Assembly: GCA_008933995.1 (NCBI GenBank) | Contig: WARS01000010.1 | Span: forward strand, 13,484,996-13,548,995 | Reading direction: 5' to 3' | Source: Datnioides undecimradiatus | Taxonomy: Eukaryota; Chordata; Actinopteri; Lobotiformes; Datnioididae | DNA: 64,000 bases | Shown here: piece after piece, positions 21,310 through 34,494 of the stretch | Layout of the letters: every line of letters begins with the position of its first letter | Position numbering within the stretch: position 1 is the first letter of the stretch | Notes under the pieces: generated by a model | Seen by the model: the letters and a program-made list of their open reading frames with translations, nothing else | What the model was told of the DNA's origin: nothing | Database searches by the model: none | Made by a program: the position numbers and the translations under genes

Positions 21310-23230
21310 GCCCACGCTGCGGTCAGCTTCTGCTCCTTGTCATGTCAAAGTCGTCTGAACGGAGAGCTCGGATGCCGACACCTGATAGCAAGTGGTTCCT
21401 CTTCACGCTCGGAGGCCTGACACATCACAGCGTAATGAGGGCGCTTTGAGAGTCACCTTGGAGTCAGGTGGCTCCTCCGCAACCAGGCAGGGAGGCGCAC
21501 AGCGACGCTGACATTGTTGGGATGAAGTCCGTGTTGCTCGCCTCTGAATTAGCTGTGGGTTTGCACAGCGACACGGGTCAACATGAGCGCATTTTGCTTT
21601 TTGCGCGTGTTGATTTGCAGAGGTATATTGGGAGGAGTGGAGTTTGCAGATCCTACGGCTGTGTGGAACTCTGTCGGACAGATTCCTCTTTTTCATTCCG
21701 AATGAAGATGGATCGTCTGCTGGGGATTGTTAATTTGGTGACTCACAATAGTTCCCAAATTGAAATAAATATGAAACTCAACATAAAACAGACTGAATTC
21801 TTTATTCTTATTTGTGAAGGGCGTAATTAAATACTCCGTTTGAGTCAGAATGCCGCGGCCAAGTCCGACAAGGATGCGTCGAGGAATGTTTTCTCCGTCT
21901 TTACAAAAACCTATTTAACCAATTGAGTTATCTTGTGAAATGCGATATATTGTGACTTTAATAAGTTGTGTTCACGCGAGCTTTCCCTGTTAATTGTAAC
22001 GAGTTGCACGTTGCTACTTGTGTCTGTAAAGCAAGTTGTTTTTGTAAAAGGCAAACTCAAAGTTCAAATCCTGAAAACATTCACAACTCAAAGTGACGAA
22101 GCGTTTCCAAACGCTTTGCATATTTATGAGACATGTTGTGAAATGAGAGGGAAAACAATATTTTTCAGTGAATCGTCAGAAAATACAGTTTGCTCTGTTG
22201 TAAAGGTGATGATTCAGTTAGGAAGGAGTCCAGGCTTTCACACCCTGAATGGCTGTGCATTGGGGTGGCTGTTGATTTAATACAAGTAATAAATATATTT
22301 TTTGCATGAAAGTCTTTTTTTTGTTGTTTGTAACTGCTTTCAAACTAAAGTTTAATTAAATACAAAGCCTTTTCCCATCAGACCTTGCTTGTCTTAGCAG
22401 AATCAGCGACTATTACACGAAATAAAAGACATTTCACGATCCCAGACAGATCCAGATCTGAGCGCCCCGCCGTGAAAACAACAGAGCCTCTCCTGGACTG
22501 TTGCGTGTGAATCTGATTGTGTATCCCAGCGCCCCGATACAGCGTGTCGTGCGTGTTTGATGAATAGATTGACTCGGCGTTGGGTTGTGAGCAAACAGGC
22601 CGTAACGCAGGAGCCGGCACGTTCCAGATAACGCGCGGCGTGGTGGCTGTTCCAGACGTCTTGTTCCACGCATCAATCTTTCTTTTCATCTCCGCGCTGC
22701 TTTTAATTCAAACTGAACAAGACAAGACGTGGCCGTGGACCAGGGTCGGGGAAGGTGACCCATTACTTCGCACCGGAAGACGCAGAGGTTAAAACACTTC
22801 TCCCCAGGGTGGCCTCGGGGAACTAGAGCTACTTAAATAAGTCGTTGACACCCTGTTGTTAAACAAACGTTCACAGAAACAGGATTATGTATATAGAAAA
22901 ATATATAATGCATAAAAAGTCACGAGCAAGCAAAAAATGCCCACATGAAGCACAAACTTAAATACCTTAGTATTGTTCATGCTAATATGCAAATAAAGTC
23001 AGTTATGCAATGCAGTGCCAATCAGCCGTCAGACACCTGTCTTTAGTAATCAATATATATATACACTTAATATATTGACACCTAATATTTTGAGGTTTTC
23101 TCTCATTTTATGGCCAATCATTGTTCGCAGTTTCAGTTAAAAAAACGTAGCTACTTGAACGACCAACAAGCCACGGCAACATGCTGGTTCGCCACGGCCA
23201 GACGCTGACAGCAACCCCACTAAACCCACA

Positions 23231-23261
23231 GCAACAACAACAACAACAACAAAAAAAAAAA
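23231..23261. repeat. (CAA)n microsatellite with A-tract
   Basis: Six to seven CAA units merge into a run of A. It gives a poly-Gln frame that is not supported as a gene. Confidence 0.9.
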
Positions 23262-23459
23262 GGTCCTGAGGCAAAAACGAGGAGTGGGACCCCCGGCCCC
23301 TGCTTCTCATGCGCAGCTGAGGCAACGAGCCCCCAGTATCCACTCAATGTTACAGCTGCGTTTCACAGAGGTGTGACAAAAGTTTGCTGGTTCCACAGGA
23401 GGTCATGTCGAGGCCTTTTCAGGTCAGAAACCCCTGCAGCAAACACTGCTACGCCTGGA

Positions 23460-23640
23460 TCAGCGATTGGATTAGTTCATTATTATTAATGCACAAATGC
23501 AAATGGGAGCAAATACCTTACGAGCACAATATGCACTGAAATGCACCGAGGTATTGTCTTGCAGCACCTCTGCAGTAAGATATTGGCTAATAGTGCAGAT
23601 GAGTGAAGAACATGGTTATAATGAGTAATAACCACTGATG
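23460..23640. promoter_or_regulatory. Candidate conserved block with octamer site
   Basis: Non-repetitive AT-rich sequence with ATTATTATTAATGC, an exact POU octamer ATGCAAAT (about 23497-23504) and GGTTATAATGAGTAATAACC, a partial inverted repeat. No coding frame. Appearance-based call. Confidence 0.28.
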
Positions 23641-23649
23641 GAAACAGTT

Positions 23650-24595
23650 TGTTCAAGCAAATGACTAATTGTCAAAAAGTACGTCAGGTACTCAGCCCAG
23701 TCGCGTCCCGTCCCGCCGATCCATCAGAGGACGGAGCGTCGGTGTTACGTCTTGCCTTAAAACACACGCGCGCGTGTGTGTGAGGGTGTGTGAGGGTGCG
23801 GTGCGGGGCAAAAATGACAGAAGCAGAACAAAGTTTGAAGAACGACAAAGTCACAGAGGACTTCCTCAGAAGAGTCCGCTGTTTGTGTCCCGTTTGAAGC
23901 CGCGAGCCAGAGCTGATTTACTTCGACTCGCGTGCGTCGACTAAGATCTTTTAACAAGTCACGGTACCTAGTGCAAAATCAAAGACACGACATATGTTAT
24001 GAGCTGTTTGAAGGCTGCACTATCATTATTATCATGGATTATTCTAATTATTGTTGACAGTGTGGTCATGTCTGTTTGTCAGTAACATTTATGTTCAAAG
24101 TCCAACCAGATGTTGCATTTTTAATGCTGCTGACCTGACCAAAGGAAATGAGACTACGTTCTAAAACAAGACATTGAAGGTGTGTGTGGGTGTGTGTTGG
24201 GCTCTGTCACACACTTTACAACGAGCATTAGCAGAACACCTAGTTAACCTATTAACTGTGTGTGTTTAACGGCACGTCTAGATGTTATATTAAACTTTAG
24301 AGTTTAAATCGGACTTTGTAGGGCTTTGACCTCGTTGACCTTCATGGTGGAAAATAAACTTTACAACACAAGCGACCGATGAAGTGAACAAAGAAGACGT
24401 TTTACAGACTCGCAGTTCGAAGGGACTTGGACAGCTGGCCCCAGTATTTCTAAAACCTTGGCTTCGGTCTTGTTTTTCATTGGTTTATGAGCCACAGCAT
24501 CGTCTGTTTGAGCCTCCGTACCTACAGCGCCGTGCGTTCCGCCGCTGCACGCAAGAGAAAACAAAAACAAGAAACGCAAGGCCTTTAATTTCAGA
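23650..24595. other. Non-coding stretch with no recognised feature
   Basis: Short frames only. A small GTGTGTG-rich patch at 23775-23800 and a degenerate one at 24180-24200 are the only simple sequence. Confidence 0.4.
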
Positions 24596-24599
24596 GCCG

Positions 24600-24920
24600 T
24601 GTCACCTCTGCCGCCGCAGACCCCGGCGCGTCTCCGCTGTCAAGAAATACCATCTGCCCTGCCAGTACAATAGCCATTAGGCAGCGAAACCACAGTTTAG
24701 CTGGTTCCCTGCCAGCATCCATTTTGTCAGCCTGAGCACACTCCACCGGGCTCGCTGAGCGCACCAGAGTGCATCAAAAAATAATTAAACACTTTTTCCA
24801 GGGTGATGATGCAAGCAGTAATTAATTGCCTCTGCATTCAGTAATGTTCATTAATGTGACTGCCACAATAATAATACTTTCTGCTAAACTGTCTCATCTC
24901 TCGTTATCTTGCTTCCCAAG
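24600..24920. promoter_or_regulatory. Candidate conserved non-coding block
   Basis: Unique-looking sequence with CAATAGCCATTAGGCAGC, AAAATAATTAAACAC and GCAGTAATTAATTGCC, the last an almost perfect paired-type homeodomain palindrome. No protein-like frame. It resembles enhancers conserved among vertebrates, but alignment is required. Confidence 0.38.
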
Positions 24921-25071
24921 GTTTCATAGTTAGAATATCTGCTCGTGGAGAGCCGCCAGCGCGTCGGAGAGCCCCCCGGTAGCCTGCGCGGCGGTGAGCA
25001 GTGAGCAAAAGCCTGCAACAGGAACGCGCAGTTCATCTGAATTTACCTTATTTTGTGCTTCGCTGCTCTAA

Positions 25072-25122
25072 TCCTTTTTTCTTTTTTATTATTTTTTCTT
25101 TTTTCTTTTTTTTTTTTTTTTT
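25072..25122. repeat. Pyrimidine (T-rich) tract
   Basis: About 50 bases of nearly pure T with scattered C and A. It generates poly-Phe and poly-Lys frames that are not genes. Confidence 0.9.
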
Positions 25123-25129
25123 GGCGGAT

Positions 25130-28100
25130 GGTTTTCAGTTCTTCTTATCATCATCAACCTCCCAGCGCGGCGTCGCATCCCCCTGTCAGTGCGATGCAGC
25201 TTTGGTGTCTGAGCGGTGTGAGAGGTGTAGAAGACGAGCCCGTAGTGTCTTTTCACCTTTGATGCAGGGGGAATGTCACTTGTGAGAGGAGTAGCTGAGC
25301 TGAGTCTGCGCGCGTAATGCGAGATAAAAGCCAATGAGCTTTTAATGGAATGCGGCGTTTCATTGGTCCCTGAGGGGGGGGGGGCGACGCTGCTTTTTAC
25401 AGGCAGGTCAGAGGTCAGGGTCAGATGCACAACTGCATCAAGATATCGTCCTTCTTCTCAGACTGAAGGAACCTCGCCTGTGGTTTCAACCTGATCTCAT
25501 GTGTAAGGACGCTCTAACCAGTTCGCGTGTCATTTAACACCATCTGAATAGAAGTTCTGGACCTGCAGGAGTCAGGTGACCTATCGTAGTCACACGAACG
25601 TTCACATGGTAACGACAATATACGCATTGGTGCTTGGTTACATTTACAACAAATCTACTTGCCGACGTATCGATAAAGATCTTGGTCAAATGGTCAGCGC
25701 TGACTTCATACGTGGACAATTGCATGCAAAATAACAGATCCGAGCTCAGTGCAGACGGCGTCAAACGACACGTGGAGAGCCAAAAAGAGCAACCATCAAC
25801 ACGAGTCGCCCCGCTCCCTCATCGGCCATTCATCATTTTCACCAGTTCACCCCTTAGTCCCCCGCCTGATTGTCACTTCTCTTGTTCACTGTGTCCTCGC
25901 TGCTGCCTGAATTCTGCATTTCTTCTATTTTCCGTTGACTTTTCGCTTGCGCACCGTGCCTTCCCCCCTCTCTGATTCGTTTGATTTGTTGGACTGTTCT
26001 GACCACTGCCTGCCTCACTCTCCAGGGCGTCTGTGCACCCTTTACTTTGATTATTAAATCACAGACCCACGGCAAGCTGTGTCTCACTCGTCTGCATTTA
26101 GGTCCTTCCTCTGTGTTTCTGTTACCCTGTTTGCACCTTTTAAAAAACTTCAATACAGCTGCTTACTTGTTGGGGGAATGACTATTATAAACATAAGTAT
26201 CATAAACAAATATGGAATTATTCTAGAACATTACCAGACAGAACCTCAAACTTCATACGTCTGCAGCGGAACAAGGTGCGCCTTCATTTTGACTGCGCTG
26301 GAATGTTTCTCCAAAACTTTAAATCCCTACCATCTGTCTCTCCGCCAGCCAGAAACAAACCGCAGCGACCTGCGGTACGCTCGAAGGGGCTCCCCACCGC
26401 ATGAAGTGTGAGCAACATTCGCTCACATCACTCATGTTTAAACCTTGTCTTTAAACCTGCCCCTGCACGTAAAAAGCTAAACAAAACACGCTTCTTTGAC
26501 ACTCCGCTGGCTGCTTTTTACCTTAAACGTGCTCTGACACGGTGGCGGATTCGTGGAAATGCGCAGTGCACTGGGTTTACAGCATCTCAAAGTGTGAGAA
26601 CGGCTGCCTGACACCCTGTCCTAACTGGATGTGATGTGAGCATCAGCAACAAAATCAATGACTGCGTTGTTTTCCATTAGGATGTCTCAACTGTCCTCAT
26701 CTGTCCCGTCTTGTTGGAAGCTCCGTATCATGAAAGGGGGAATCATTACGCTGAAATGAGCAGTTATCTATTTGATACTTGCTCATTTAACTACAAAAAA
26801 GAAATACAGTGGCAGCCAGGGACGCACAGCATCGCTAAGAACAACCTATTTGGTGTTGGCTGCGATGCATATGTCATATCCAATAAAGAAACATCTAAAT
26901 ATTACAATGTAAAACCAGAAATAGCAGAAACACAGCCAGATAACAAGTACTCAGCCATCTTTGACCTGAGTGATTACATCACCAGTGTGACCTGGCGTGC
27001 ACTGCTGATAGGTGCATGGGTTCTTGACATATTGCAGTGGAGGTGCAAGCGTGTAGACACAGTGACTAATGCGATACATTGTGATGCGACGCGCGTGTGT
27101 TGACGTGTCACCGGAGTGGCGAGAGTCAACAACGTTAACAACGTGAGGTGCAAAACTGACATTTTGCTTAAATATTATTGAGTCCAGCAAGATTTTACTA
27201 AATTAGTAAGACCAACCCAGAAGTTACGACGCTCCATTTGGGATTCTAGAGGATTCCAGTTTAATATTTGCACAGCATTTTACAAAAATAATGATAAAAA
27301 CACAAAAAGGACAAAATAATGAACGGCTTCCAAGTAGTTGGTTGAACTTGTGCACTTAGTCAGGGAACAGAAAAACAACCCAAACTGTAATATGCAGTCC
27401 TGACTCAAATGCTAACCCTTGCCACCTTTGCCCTCTTCATGGACAGAATGTTGGATCAGGCCTCGCCCGGACTACAGGAGTTTTAAAACCTGCGTTATAC
27501 ACACGCAGAGCATGTTCACAGATGGTCTTCTGTGTAATCAGAGACAGGAACGCACCCTGTAAGATTTGAAATTACAGTGTCGCATCACACGCTACAGGAT
27601 ATGATTGAGATCATGCCAGAGGGAGAACCGACGTACCGCCTCACGCAATGTCCAGGTCACAGGGAGAGCGACCTGTTACAGCAACCTGCTGTTGTAATGT
27701 TTTGCTGCAGTAAAGTGCAGAAGCCCAAATGAGTCTGGATGAAACGATGGTTCTTCGTGGAGATGCAGGACTGGAGGTGAGATCCTAACCGTCAGTGTTT
27801 ATATCGGTCAACAGCGGCATGCTGGGTAACTTTAGCCTCAGGGGCTGGGCTGCAGCTAGCACACCTGTACAACAGCTGTTTGTCCTCTCATTCACCCCAG
27901 CGTACGCTTGTATCCGTGGATACGTCCATGCTTGTCTGATTGAACTTATCAGGGCGGTCCCAGCGAATCCTCGATCTGTTCAGGAGGTTTAGGATTGGAT
28001 CTGTAGCCCCTCACATTACTAGATAATCTGGGCCAAACATCGGTACCGATCACGGGCCCAGACCGGATTTCCCCTCCCGTTGTTGGAAGGGGTGAATCCG

Positions 28101-29430
28101 GGTAAAACCGCCTCAAAGCTCCCGAAGTCTGAGCCAGGCTTTAGCCAACCTATATTTGACTGAGCAGCTTCACACCTGTCATTCCAAACAACGAGGGCAC
28201 AGACTCGCGGTCCCTTTCCGCACCGCGACAGATTAAAAGTTGAATGCTGTAGTGCCAGAATCACTTTTGTCTAAGTTTAAATAAAAAAAACAAAAACACT
28301 TCAGCGTATCTTTCCTGTCAAGTGCGAGCCTTCCGCAGCATGTTTCCATGGCTTCGCATAACAACTCAGATCACTCAAGCGTTCAGAAGTGGTATGACCT
28401 TAGCAACACAGCGTATAGAGAATGCGTCCTCAGATCTATGGCTAGGCTGCAGAGTCAGTCACTGACAAATGATCATGAGGGTCATCATCATTATCAAGGG
28501 AACCGGGCATGTGTGCTCTGAGCAATGTGTTTAGGTATAAAAGGAACCGGGGACATTGCATGAAATATTCATGGGCCTCCTTATACGTGTTTTGTAATCC
28601 TGAAATATCATGTCTGACTCTGTTTAACGTTTTGGTTTTCAGTGACGGAGACGCACGGAACTGCTCGAACCTGAGCGAGTTCCACTTTGTCATTTGTGGT
28701 TCTTTCTGTAGTTTCCTCACCTGTAATAATGCTGTTATCAGCAGTGGTTGCAAAAGTCTAGAACAGCAGTCAGTCCAACGTCCTACTTTAACCCTGACCC
28801 TGACTCTGACAGTGCTTCCCACGCGCACACGCACTGTAAGTACTTTTCCTAAACACGACTGGGACTGTCAGTGGGATTTCAAGTGTGTGGGTGCACGTCT
28901 GTCCATCCCATTCATTTAAACACAGTATCTCAGGTATTTCTTCACATTTGGCACAAGGTCCACTTGTGTACATTAGAATTTGGCGGTCAAGGGGTAAAGG
29001 TTACCTCACAGTCGCACATTTGTGGCCTAATTACAACATAATCACATAAGTGTCTGGGGTAAACTAGGATGAAATGAGAAAGTTCTAACATTCTGAAATA
29101 TCTTAATACATTAATACTTAAATGTAGACAGACATGCATGTTAACAACAACTAGGCTTGCTGGCAGTTTTATTTTAACATGTTCTCTAAACTTGTGTTTC
29201 GCCCCTTTATGAATGAAACTAATTTGACTTTGGACAAATCTCAGGACACTGGAGGACACACCGCTCTCTGTCATAGGGCTTGCACATGAATGAACCGCGT
29301 GGCCCGTCTGATTGAACGCCGGCTTATAGACGGTAATTGTTCTCGACTTCGTTCACACGGCTGACCTTTGACAAACGAGGCATTTGTGTGGAATCAGTAT
29401 GTTGCGAGCAGCCCCCCCGTCCTCGATCTT
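25130..29430. other. Gene-desert stretch with no recognised feature
   Basis: The longest frames (26711-27103 plus, 28509-28919 plus, 28442-28834 minus) start at ordinary or non-ATG codons, lack splice context and show no domain. A G-run at 25374-25383 and a short possible conserved patch at 25285-25375 (pairing AATGAGC and GTTTCATTGG motifs) are the only points noted. Confidence 0.4.
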
Positions 29431-29439
29431 ATCAACGGC

Positions 29440-29760
29440 GACTGAGGCGAACGCTATCAGCGACGAAGGAAACCTGTAAGCCTCTCTCTGGCTATAATGC
29501 AAAGCCAGTCACACATCAATGAAAACATCTCATCAAGCAGTTATGCTATCAGCTCCGCCGCAAATCCATTTGAATGTGCTGAACCCCAGGTATAATTACA
29601 ACCCATGATGATAAATAATCTCTTCGGCAAAAGTTCGAGGGACACATTCAGGCATTATGTTTCTCCCAGCCGATGCATGTGATGAGGTAATTAATAGCAG
29701 CGTGAAAATCATGACACAACTTCTTAGTTAATGCTAATTACCTGCCTCCTCACCGCGGCG
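29440..29760. promoter_or_regulatory. Candidate conserved non-coding block
   Basis: Continuous low-repeat sequence with GGCTATAATGCAAAGCC, AGGTATAATTACAACCC, GATGATAAATAATCTC and GAGGTAATTAATAGCAGC. Homeodomain and POU-like cores are dense and no coding frame fits. Likely regulatory by appearance; untested by alignment. Confidence 0.4.
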
Positions 29761-29769
29761 GATTTCAGC

Positions 29770-30495
29770 AGGCCCACTATATTTTTGACAGTCTGACGCT
29801 GTAAAGCAAAGGCTTCTGTACGGCACGTTTAATGGAAGAATGTGAAGATCTGTTGTCAAACCAACAGTTGGACTCTGCTGCAGCTGGACAGATAAATTAA
29901 ATGTAGACTCTCTGATGCCACTTTCTAATAAGATGCCTGCTATAATTGGTTTACTGTGTAAAGTAAAACTAATAACTGTATCAGTCATCAATAAATCATT
30001 TACTGTTGTGTAATTGATCAGTTATAACCAGGATCAACCTCAGCTGCAACCTGGAAACCTGGAAACAGGGGCTCTCGCTAATTGCTCATACCAGACGTAC
30101 AAAGCTCTGGTAAATGATGTGTCAACCATTAGTTACGACTTCTAAATACTTTTATTAAGGCTGGCACGACATTTAAACAACCTTGCACTCTTAAGTGCAC
30201 AACCACACAGCGGTGAGGTAATAATGTAGTTACTGCGGAACCTCACTCAACTCAGAGCGACTGTAATAGCTGAGATGCAAATGTGCTGAAAGAACAGAAG
30301 AACACACGCATGCAGTAAAACAACGCTCGGGAAACAATGCCGTAGAATGAGAAAATGGAATAAAAAGCAGATTGAGTACTTTATGTTTATGCATTTTGAC
30401 ACTGGAGAAATGAAGAAATACTTTTAGTATAAGTCGCGGTTTTCATTCAGTGGCAGGTAAAGATGGGTGCCAAATAACAGTAAAAGCCATCATAA
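29770..30495. other. Non-coding stretch with no recognised feature
   Basis: AT-rich, non-repetitive, with no exon-like frame. A local duplication ACCTGGAAACCTGGAAAC is present near 30050. Confidence 0.4.
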
Positions 30496-30499
30496 GTGT

Positions 30500-30800
30500 G
30501 TCTGAGCTCTTGTTCTGCGTTGAGCCTCATTGAACCTCTAGAACAGCTTGAGTGCTGCTTGTCACGCGTTGTGTAAGTCTGTGAACCTCAGTGAAGGGAT
30601 CAACACCAATCTGTCAAAAGACTCTCTCATTCGGTGCTCTGATGATGGTGGTGGAGAGCGCTGTCGAACGCGCTGCTCCGAAGGTCTCCCATAGGTGCTC
30701 AGCTGAGTTCAGAGCTGGTGACTGCAGAGGCTATAGTGTATAATTCATGTCATCTCCATACTCATCAAACCGTTCAGCACCTCGGTACGGAAGCATCTGC
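30500..30800 (+). repeat. Decayed DNA-transposon-like interspersed repeat
   Basis: The order of motifs (GGTGCTCAGCTGAGTTCAGA, GCTGGTGACTGCAGAGGC, ATAATTCATGTCATC, ACTCATCAAACCGTTCAGC) matches a transposon-derived repeat common in vertebrates whose fresh copies read like GTTCAATTGGATTGAGATC followed by TGGTGACTG. This copy is heavily mutated and no frame survives. The superfamily is not certain. Confidence 0.4.
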
Positions 30801-30809
30801 GTTAGTTAT

Positions 30810-32140
30810 GCTTCTTCGCTTACTTTTTAATATTTATAATATACTTGGGCCAAAATGCAGAAGTGTGCACGCCCCAGTAAAGAGTTAGCAGCATTTAGCT
30901 TCTGTTGTAGCCCAGCTCTTATGTTTGCCCCCATCAGGCCAGCAGACTAACAGGGCAGCCAACCGAATTCTAGTGATAGACAGACAAACACGAGGCTGGA
31001 CCTGTGTGAGTCCAGAGGGTGACAGGCAGTCCTCCTGCATCATTAACCCAGTTTGTTGTGAGGACCTGCTGCCATTGTGAGGTTGTGTTTTTGGCACGCT
31101 GTGTTATCGGTAGTGATGGGTGGACTGATTGCAGCTACACAAGGGGGAGGAAATTTCCACAGCCCATCTATCACAGCTTCAGATAAACAGATGGAGGACT
31201 GTCGGCAGTACAGGCTGAGCACGCTGCCTCCCCTGCTGTCCATTAAAGTGCAGGATTCAGTGGATCAGGCAAAAAGTTAAAGATGCACTCCAGGCAAGAT
31301 TCACTTTAATGTAAAAGAGGCTTTAATGAGTCCGTACAAAGAAGATGGCCTGCCATTACGAATCCAGATGTCCTACTTTCAAACCATTTTATTACAATAA
31401 ATCCTGGTGTGAGAATCATCAGTGCTAGCAACTCTTCTCCTCAGGTGCTGGTGACCACGGTGACTAAAAGGACCACGTCACTGATCCTGAACCTGGTGTA
31501 TTTTTTTTTTAAAAAACCATCCTGGGTTGTTGTTGTTCTGGGGAAAAAAAAAAAGAAGTTGCTGAGTTTTATGTTGGGAAAATATGGAAACATCATTTAC
31601 TAATTACTGAAAATCAGCACAACACTGGGATATAAAATTATGAATCAAACTAATTTCATGAGTATCACTGCTGATTCATTGAACATTAATTATCAAAATT
31701 AATTATATCAATTATAATTAAATTATCAGGTTAAAAAATAATTGTTAATATTTAATTGATGATATCTAAATAATTTAATGTGAAAGAATAAAACACCTGG
31801 GTTTAATTTATATTGGTGCATAAAAATGAAATATGCTGCAGCTATCAATACTTGAATGGAGTAAGTGTTTTACTGTTACATATTAAGGCTCAGCATTTGT
31901 GAAGCTTGCCATGTATATTAAACGATGTTTTCCTGATATGTTAACAGCAAATATGATTCTGTCTCGATTATGCCTGTGGCAAAATGTACTTTCTGTTGTA
32001 GACGAGGTGTATACGTAAAGGCAGTACGTGTGATATGTGAAGTAAATCCTTTGATTTTGAGTAAACGAAGTGTAAAAGTCTCTAAAAGTTGTGCACACAA
32101 TGACTTTATAATTAAAATAAGACTTTTTTTTTTAATGAAG
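30810..32140. other. Non-coding stretch, AT-rich in its second half
   Basis: No gene. The interval 31600-31830 is very AT-rich with repeated AATTA-type words, and short A- and T-runs occur at 31501-31516 and 31543-31556. Confidence 0.4.
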
Positions 32141-32149
32141 GAGAATTTA

Positions 32150-32420
32150 AGAAGCAGCATGTTTTCCTTGAGATTGAGCGGCACACACCTACACACGCTG
32201 CCACAGCTCAACATGTTCTCCGCTCCACTGTATCTGCAACTGATTGTTACAGTGGCCATGGTAATTATGCCCTGCAAGATTGCAGATTGGGACCTTGCTT
32301 TCTGATTGAATGCTGGCAAAACTAGAGGGAGGACAGCCTGGTAAGATGGCACAATAATAAGCACGCAGCGCACAATGCTGACTTTAAAACAACTGGCCCT
32401 GGAACTTCAACATCCAAGGC
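32150..32420. promoter_or_regulatory. Candidate conserved non-coding block
   Basis: Non-repetitive sequence with GTTACAGTGGCCATGGTAATTATGCCC, described here only by its cores CCATGG and TAATTA, and with GGCACAATAATAAGC. The composition is balanced and no protein-like frame fits. It directly precedes a GT array. Appearance-based call. Confidence 0.33.
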
Positions 32421-32431
32421 TGATGAGTGCG

Positions 32432-32453
32432 CGTGTGTGTGTGTGTGTGTGTG
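32432..32453. repeat. (GT)n microsatellite
   Basis: About eleven GT/CG-flanked units separating two possible conserved blocks. Confidence 0.9.
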
Positions 32454-32599
32454 AGCGAGCGCGCTGTGTGTGGGCATGCAGGGATGATTCATGACAACAG
32501 CCAGTGACTCACCTTAAAACAGCGGAGGACAATGACAGAATATCGCAGTTAAGAAAATAACAAGCTGCCCAGCTGGATGCTACATGAGATATCCCAGTA

Positions 32600-33080
32600 A
32601 AGTTCATTCCTTCATGCTGCAATTACAGTAAGTGACTTTCCTGTCTGAATCGCTCGCGGCCCCTCTGCCCTTTTGCCGTGCTCCCTGGAAAGCGCTTTGT
32701 TTCATTAACGCCGAGCCCTTGCCTCCGAACTTTGACGGAGATTTATCCCCGGAATTCTGGACGCAAAACAAAAAAAAGAGAAGCCAACTCAGTCGCGAAA
32801 AGGTTAACTGTGCCACTTAGCATTCTGAAAGGATCCCGCTTCAGCCCGCTAGTCAATCTGTCATTAAATCACCAGCAGCACCGTCCCCGCTGCACACGAT
32901 GTGAGGACATCAATAAGCCATCTCCCCAGCATCAGGTTAGGCTGCTGAATTGATCATTGTTATCCTGATGGCCATGTGCCATTGGCGCCAAAAGGCTGGA
33001 TCCATGGAGCTGAAGTTGTTTTCAGATAAGGCAGGGCTGAGCTGTCTGGTCCTCGTGCTGCGGCCGATGAATGAGGCATT
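32600..33080. promoter_or_regulatory. Candidate conserved non-coding block
   Basis: Mixed-composition unique sequence, best at 32860-33060 with TCATTAAATCACCAGC, GACATCAATAAGCC, TTGATCATTGTTATCC (SOX-like ATTGTT) and GCCATTGGCGCC. No coding frame. Together with 32150-32420 it forms about 0.9 kb of enhancer-like DNA. Confidence 0.35.
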
Positions 33081-33089
33081 ATGCACTTA

Positions 33090-34490
33090 GGTTTATGCTG
33101 TGAATCGTCCCTGATTTCATTTCAGCCTTTCTAAAATGATCACTCAGCAGCTGATCTTTCAGCTTTTGTCATGATTAATCCCAGATCTGACCCTCCAGCT
33201 CTAACAACAATGTCCTGCACCGGTTCCTCTAATGATCTATGCTACTAAACACATAGTAACCTGAACCAAACACACTGAAGATACAATAATGTGATAATAT
33301 TATAATAACACCCTAGATAACAGATGTAAAGTGTTTGGTAACCCTGAAAATTACAGGCTGAGTCTGAAATTAGACAACAGTGACACCAAAACACCTCAGG
33401 CATGACTAGCAGCAAGGAAAATAAAAAGCTGAAAATTGTCTTTTAATTGCTACCGGCGCGGAGATATTGATCACGTGATTACATAACTGGCTGTGAAGTT
33501 CTTTATAAAATTTGAAAATGACTGCATAATTATTGGGAAAAAAAAGAAAAAAAGAAAATCAATGTTGTGTCTCAGAAACACACAGAGGCCCACGGCTGCT
33601 GCTGAGGACACTCAGGTCTGGTCCTTGGTGTTTCTCAGGAGTTGTGGCAAAGTGGATTTAAACCCGCGATAACCCGTTTTTGAGCCAACTGGGGGCAAAA
33701 AGAAACAAGTTTTGGCTAAAACAACATCCTCACTTTTTAATTTGATCCAGAGAACTCGTTATGTCTCTGCTTTTGTCTCTAATGCTGTCTGTGGGAAATA
33801 CCGCTCCACTTTGGCTCGTCTCAGTATATGTAATTGTGTATGCTTGTATAAAGGACTCAGCGCTTCCCCACCCGAATTTTACACCTGGATAGAAAAGAAA
33901 TAAGCATTTAGACTTTCACAGATAGCGACGCACCGAAGAGCTGTTGTAACTGCATCTAAGTGATGCCACATTTGAGGTGTTTGAGACACTTTCTGGGGTC
34001 CCTGATAATTGCTAGAGCTAAAAATCAATTTTCTCTTCCTGGGGTCATTAATCTCAAAATTATTTATCCTCTTACAAAAATGAAAATGCCACTAATTACA
34101 TTTTAATTGTTTAATGATTCATTTTAGGCTTTTTTTATGGGCCTGATATTGGTCCTAGCCATAAGGTTATCTAATATACTTGAATTTTTTAGACTTTATC
34201 TTCCAAAAAGCATCCAACCAGTTTTGTGCAAATTTGGTTATAGATGTTTGATAAACCTTATCGGGCGGAGAGTACAGACCATAAATAACCAGGGGAAGAA
34301 AAGGCAGTGGAAATATGAGACAAACTTGTGTGACTAGATTCTTGGTTATTGTTGGAGATCTATTTCAACCTAAACATGCTCTTTCATCTCTTGGGAAGAC
34401 AATATTACATTAAATTCTACAATATGTTATTTGCTTTGGATGTTATTACTGATAGAAATCCAAAATTCCAAATGTTGCTTAGGTTAGGTA
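33090..34490. other. Non-coding stretch with no recognised feature
   Basis: AT-rich, unique-looking sequence. A small palindromic ATAATATTAT string lies near 33296. No gene or known repeat was recognised. Confidence 0.4.
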
Positions 34491-34494
34491 AGAC

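Larger units (their letters stand above)
19520..23450. other. 5' flank of vstm2a, no gene
   Basis: Only short chance frames are present. The contents noted are three dinucleotide arrays, a CAA/A tract, an AT-rich section at 20760-21020 and the paired CCCTTAAAGGG elements. An ATGCAAAT octamer occurs near 22987. Confidence 0.45.

Noticed and set aside
26711-27103. 130-codon plus-strand reading frame with fairly protein-like residues
   Set aside because: It begins at a TTG codon, has no splice or promoter context and no recognisable motif. Likely chance in low-stop sequence, but a BLASTP check would be cheap.
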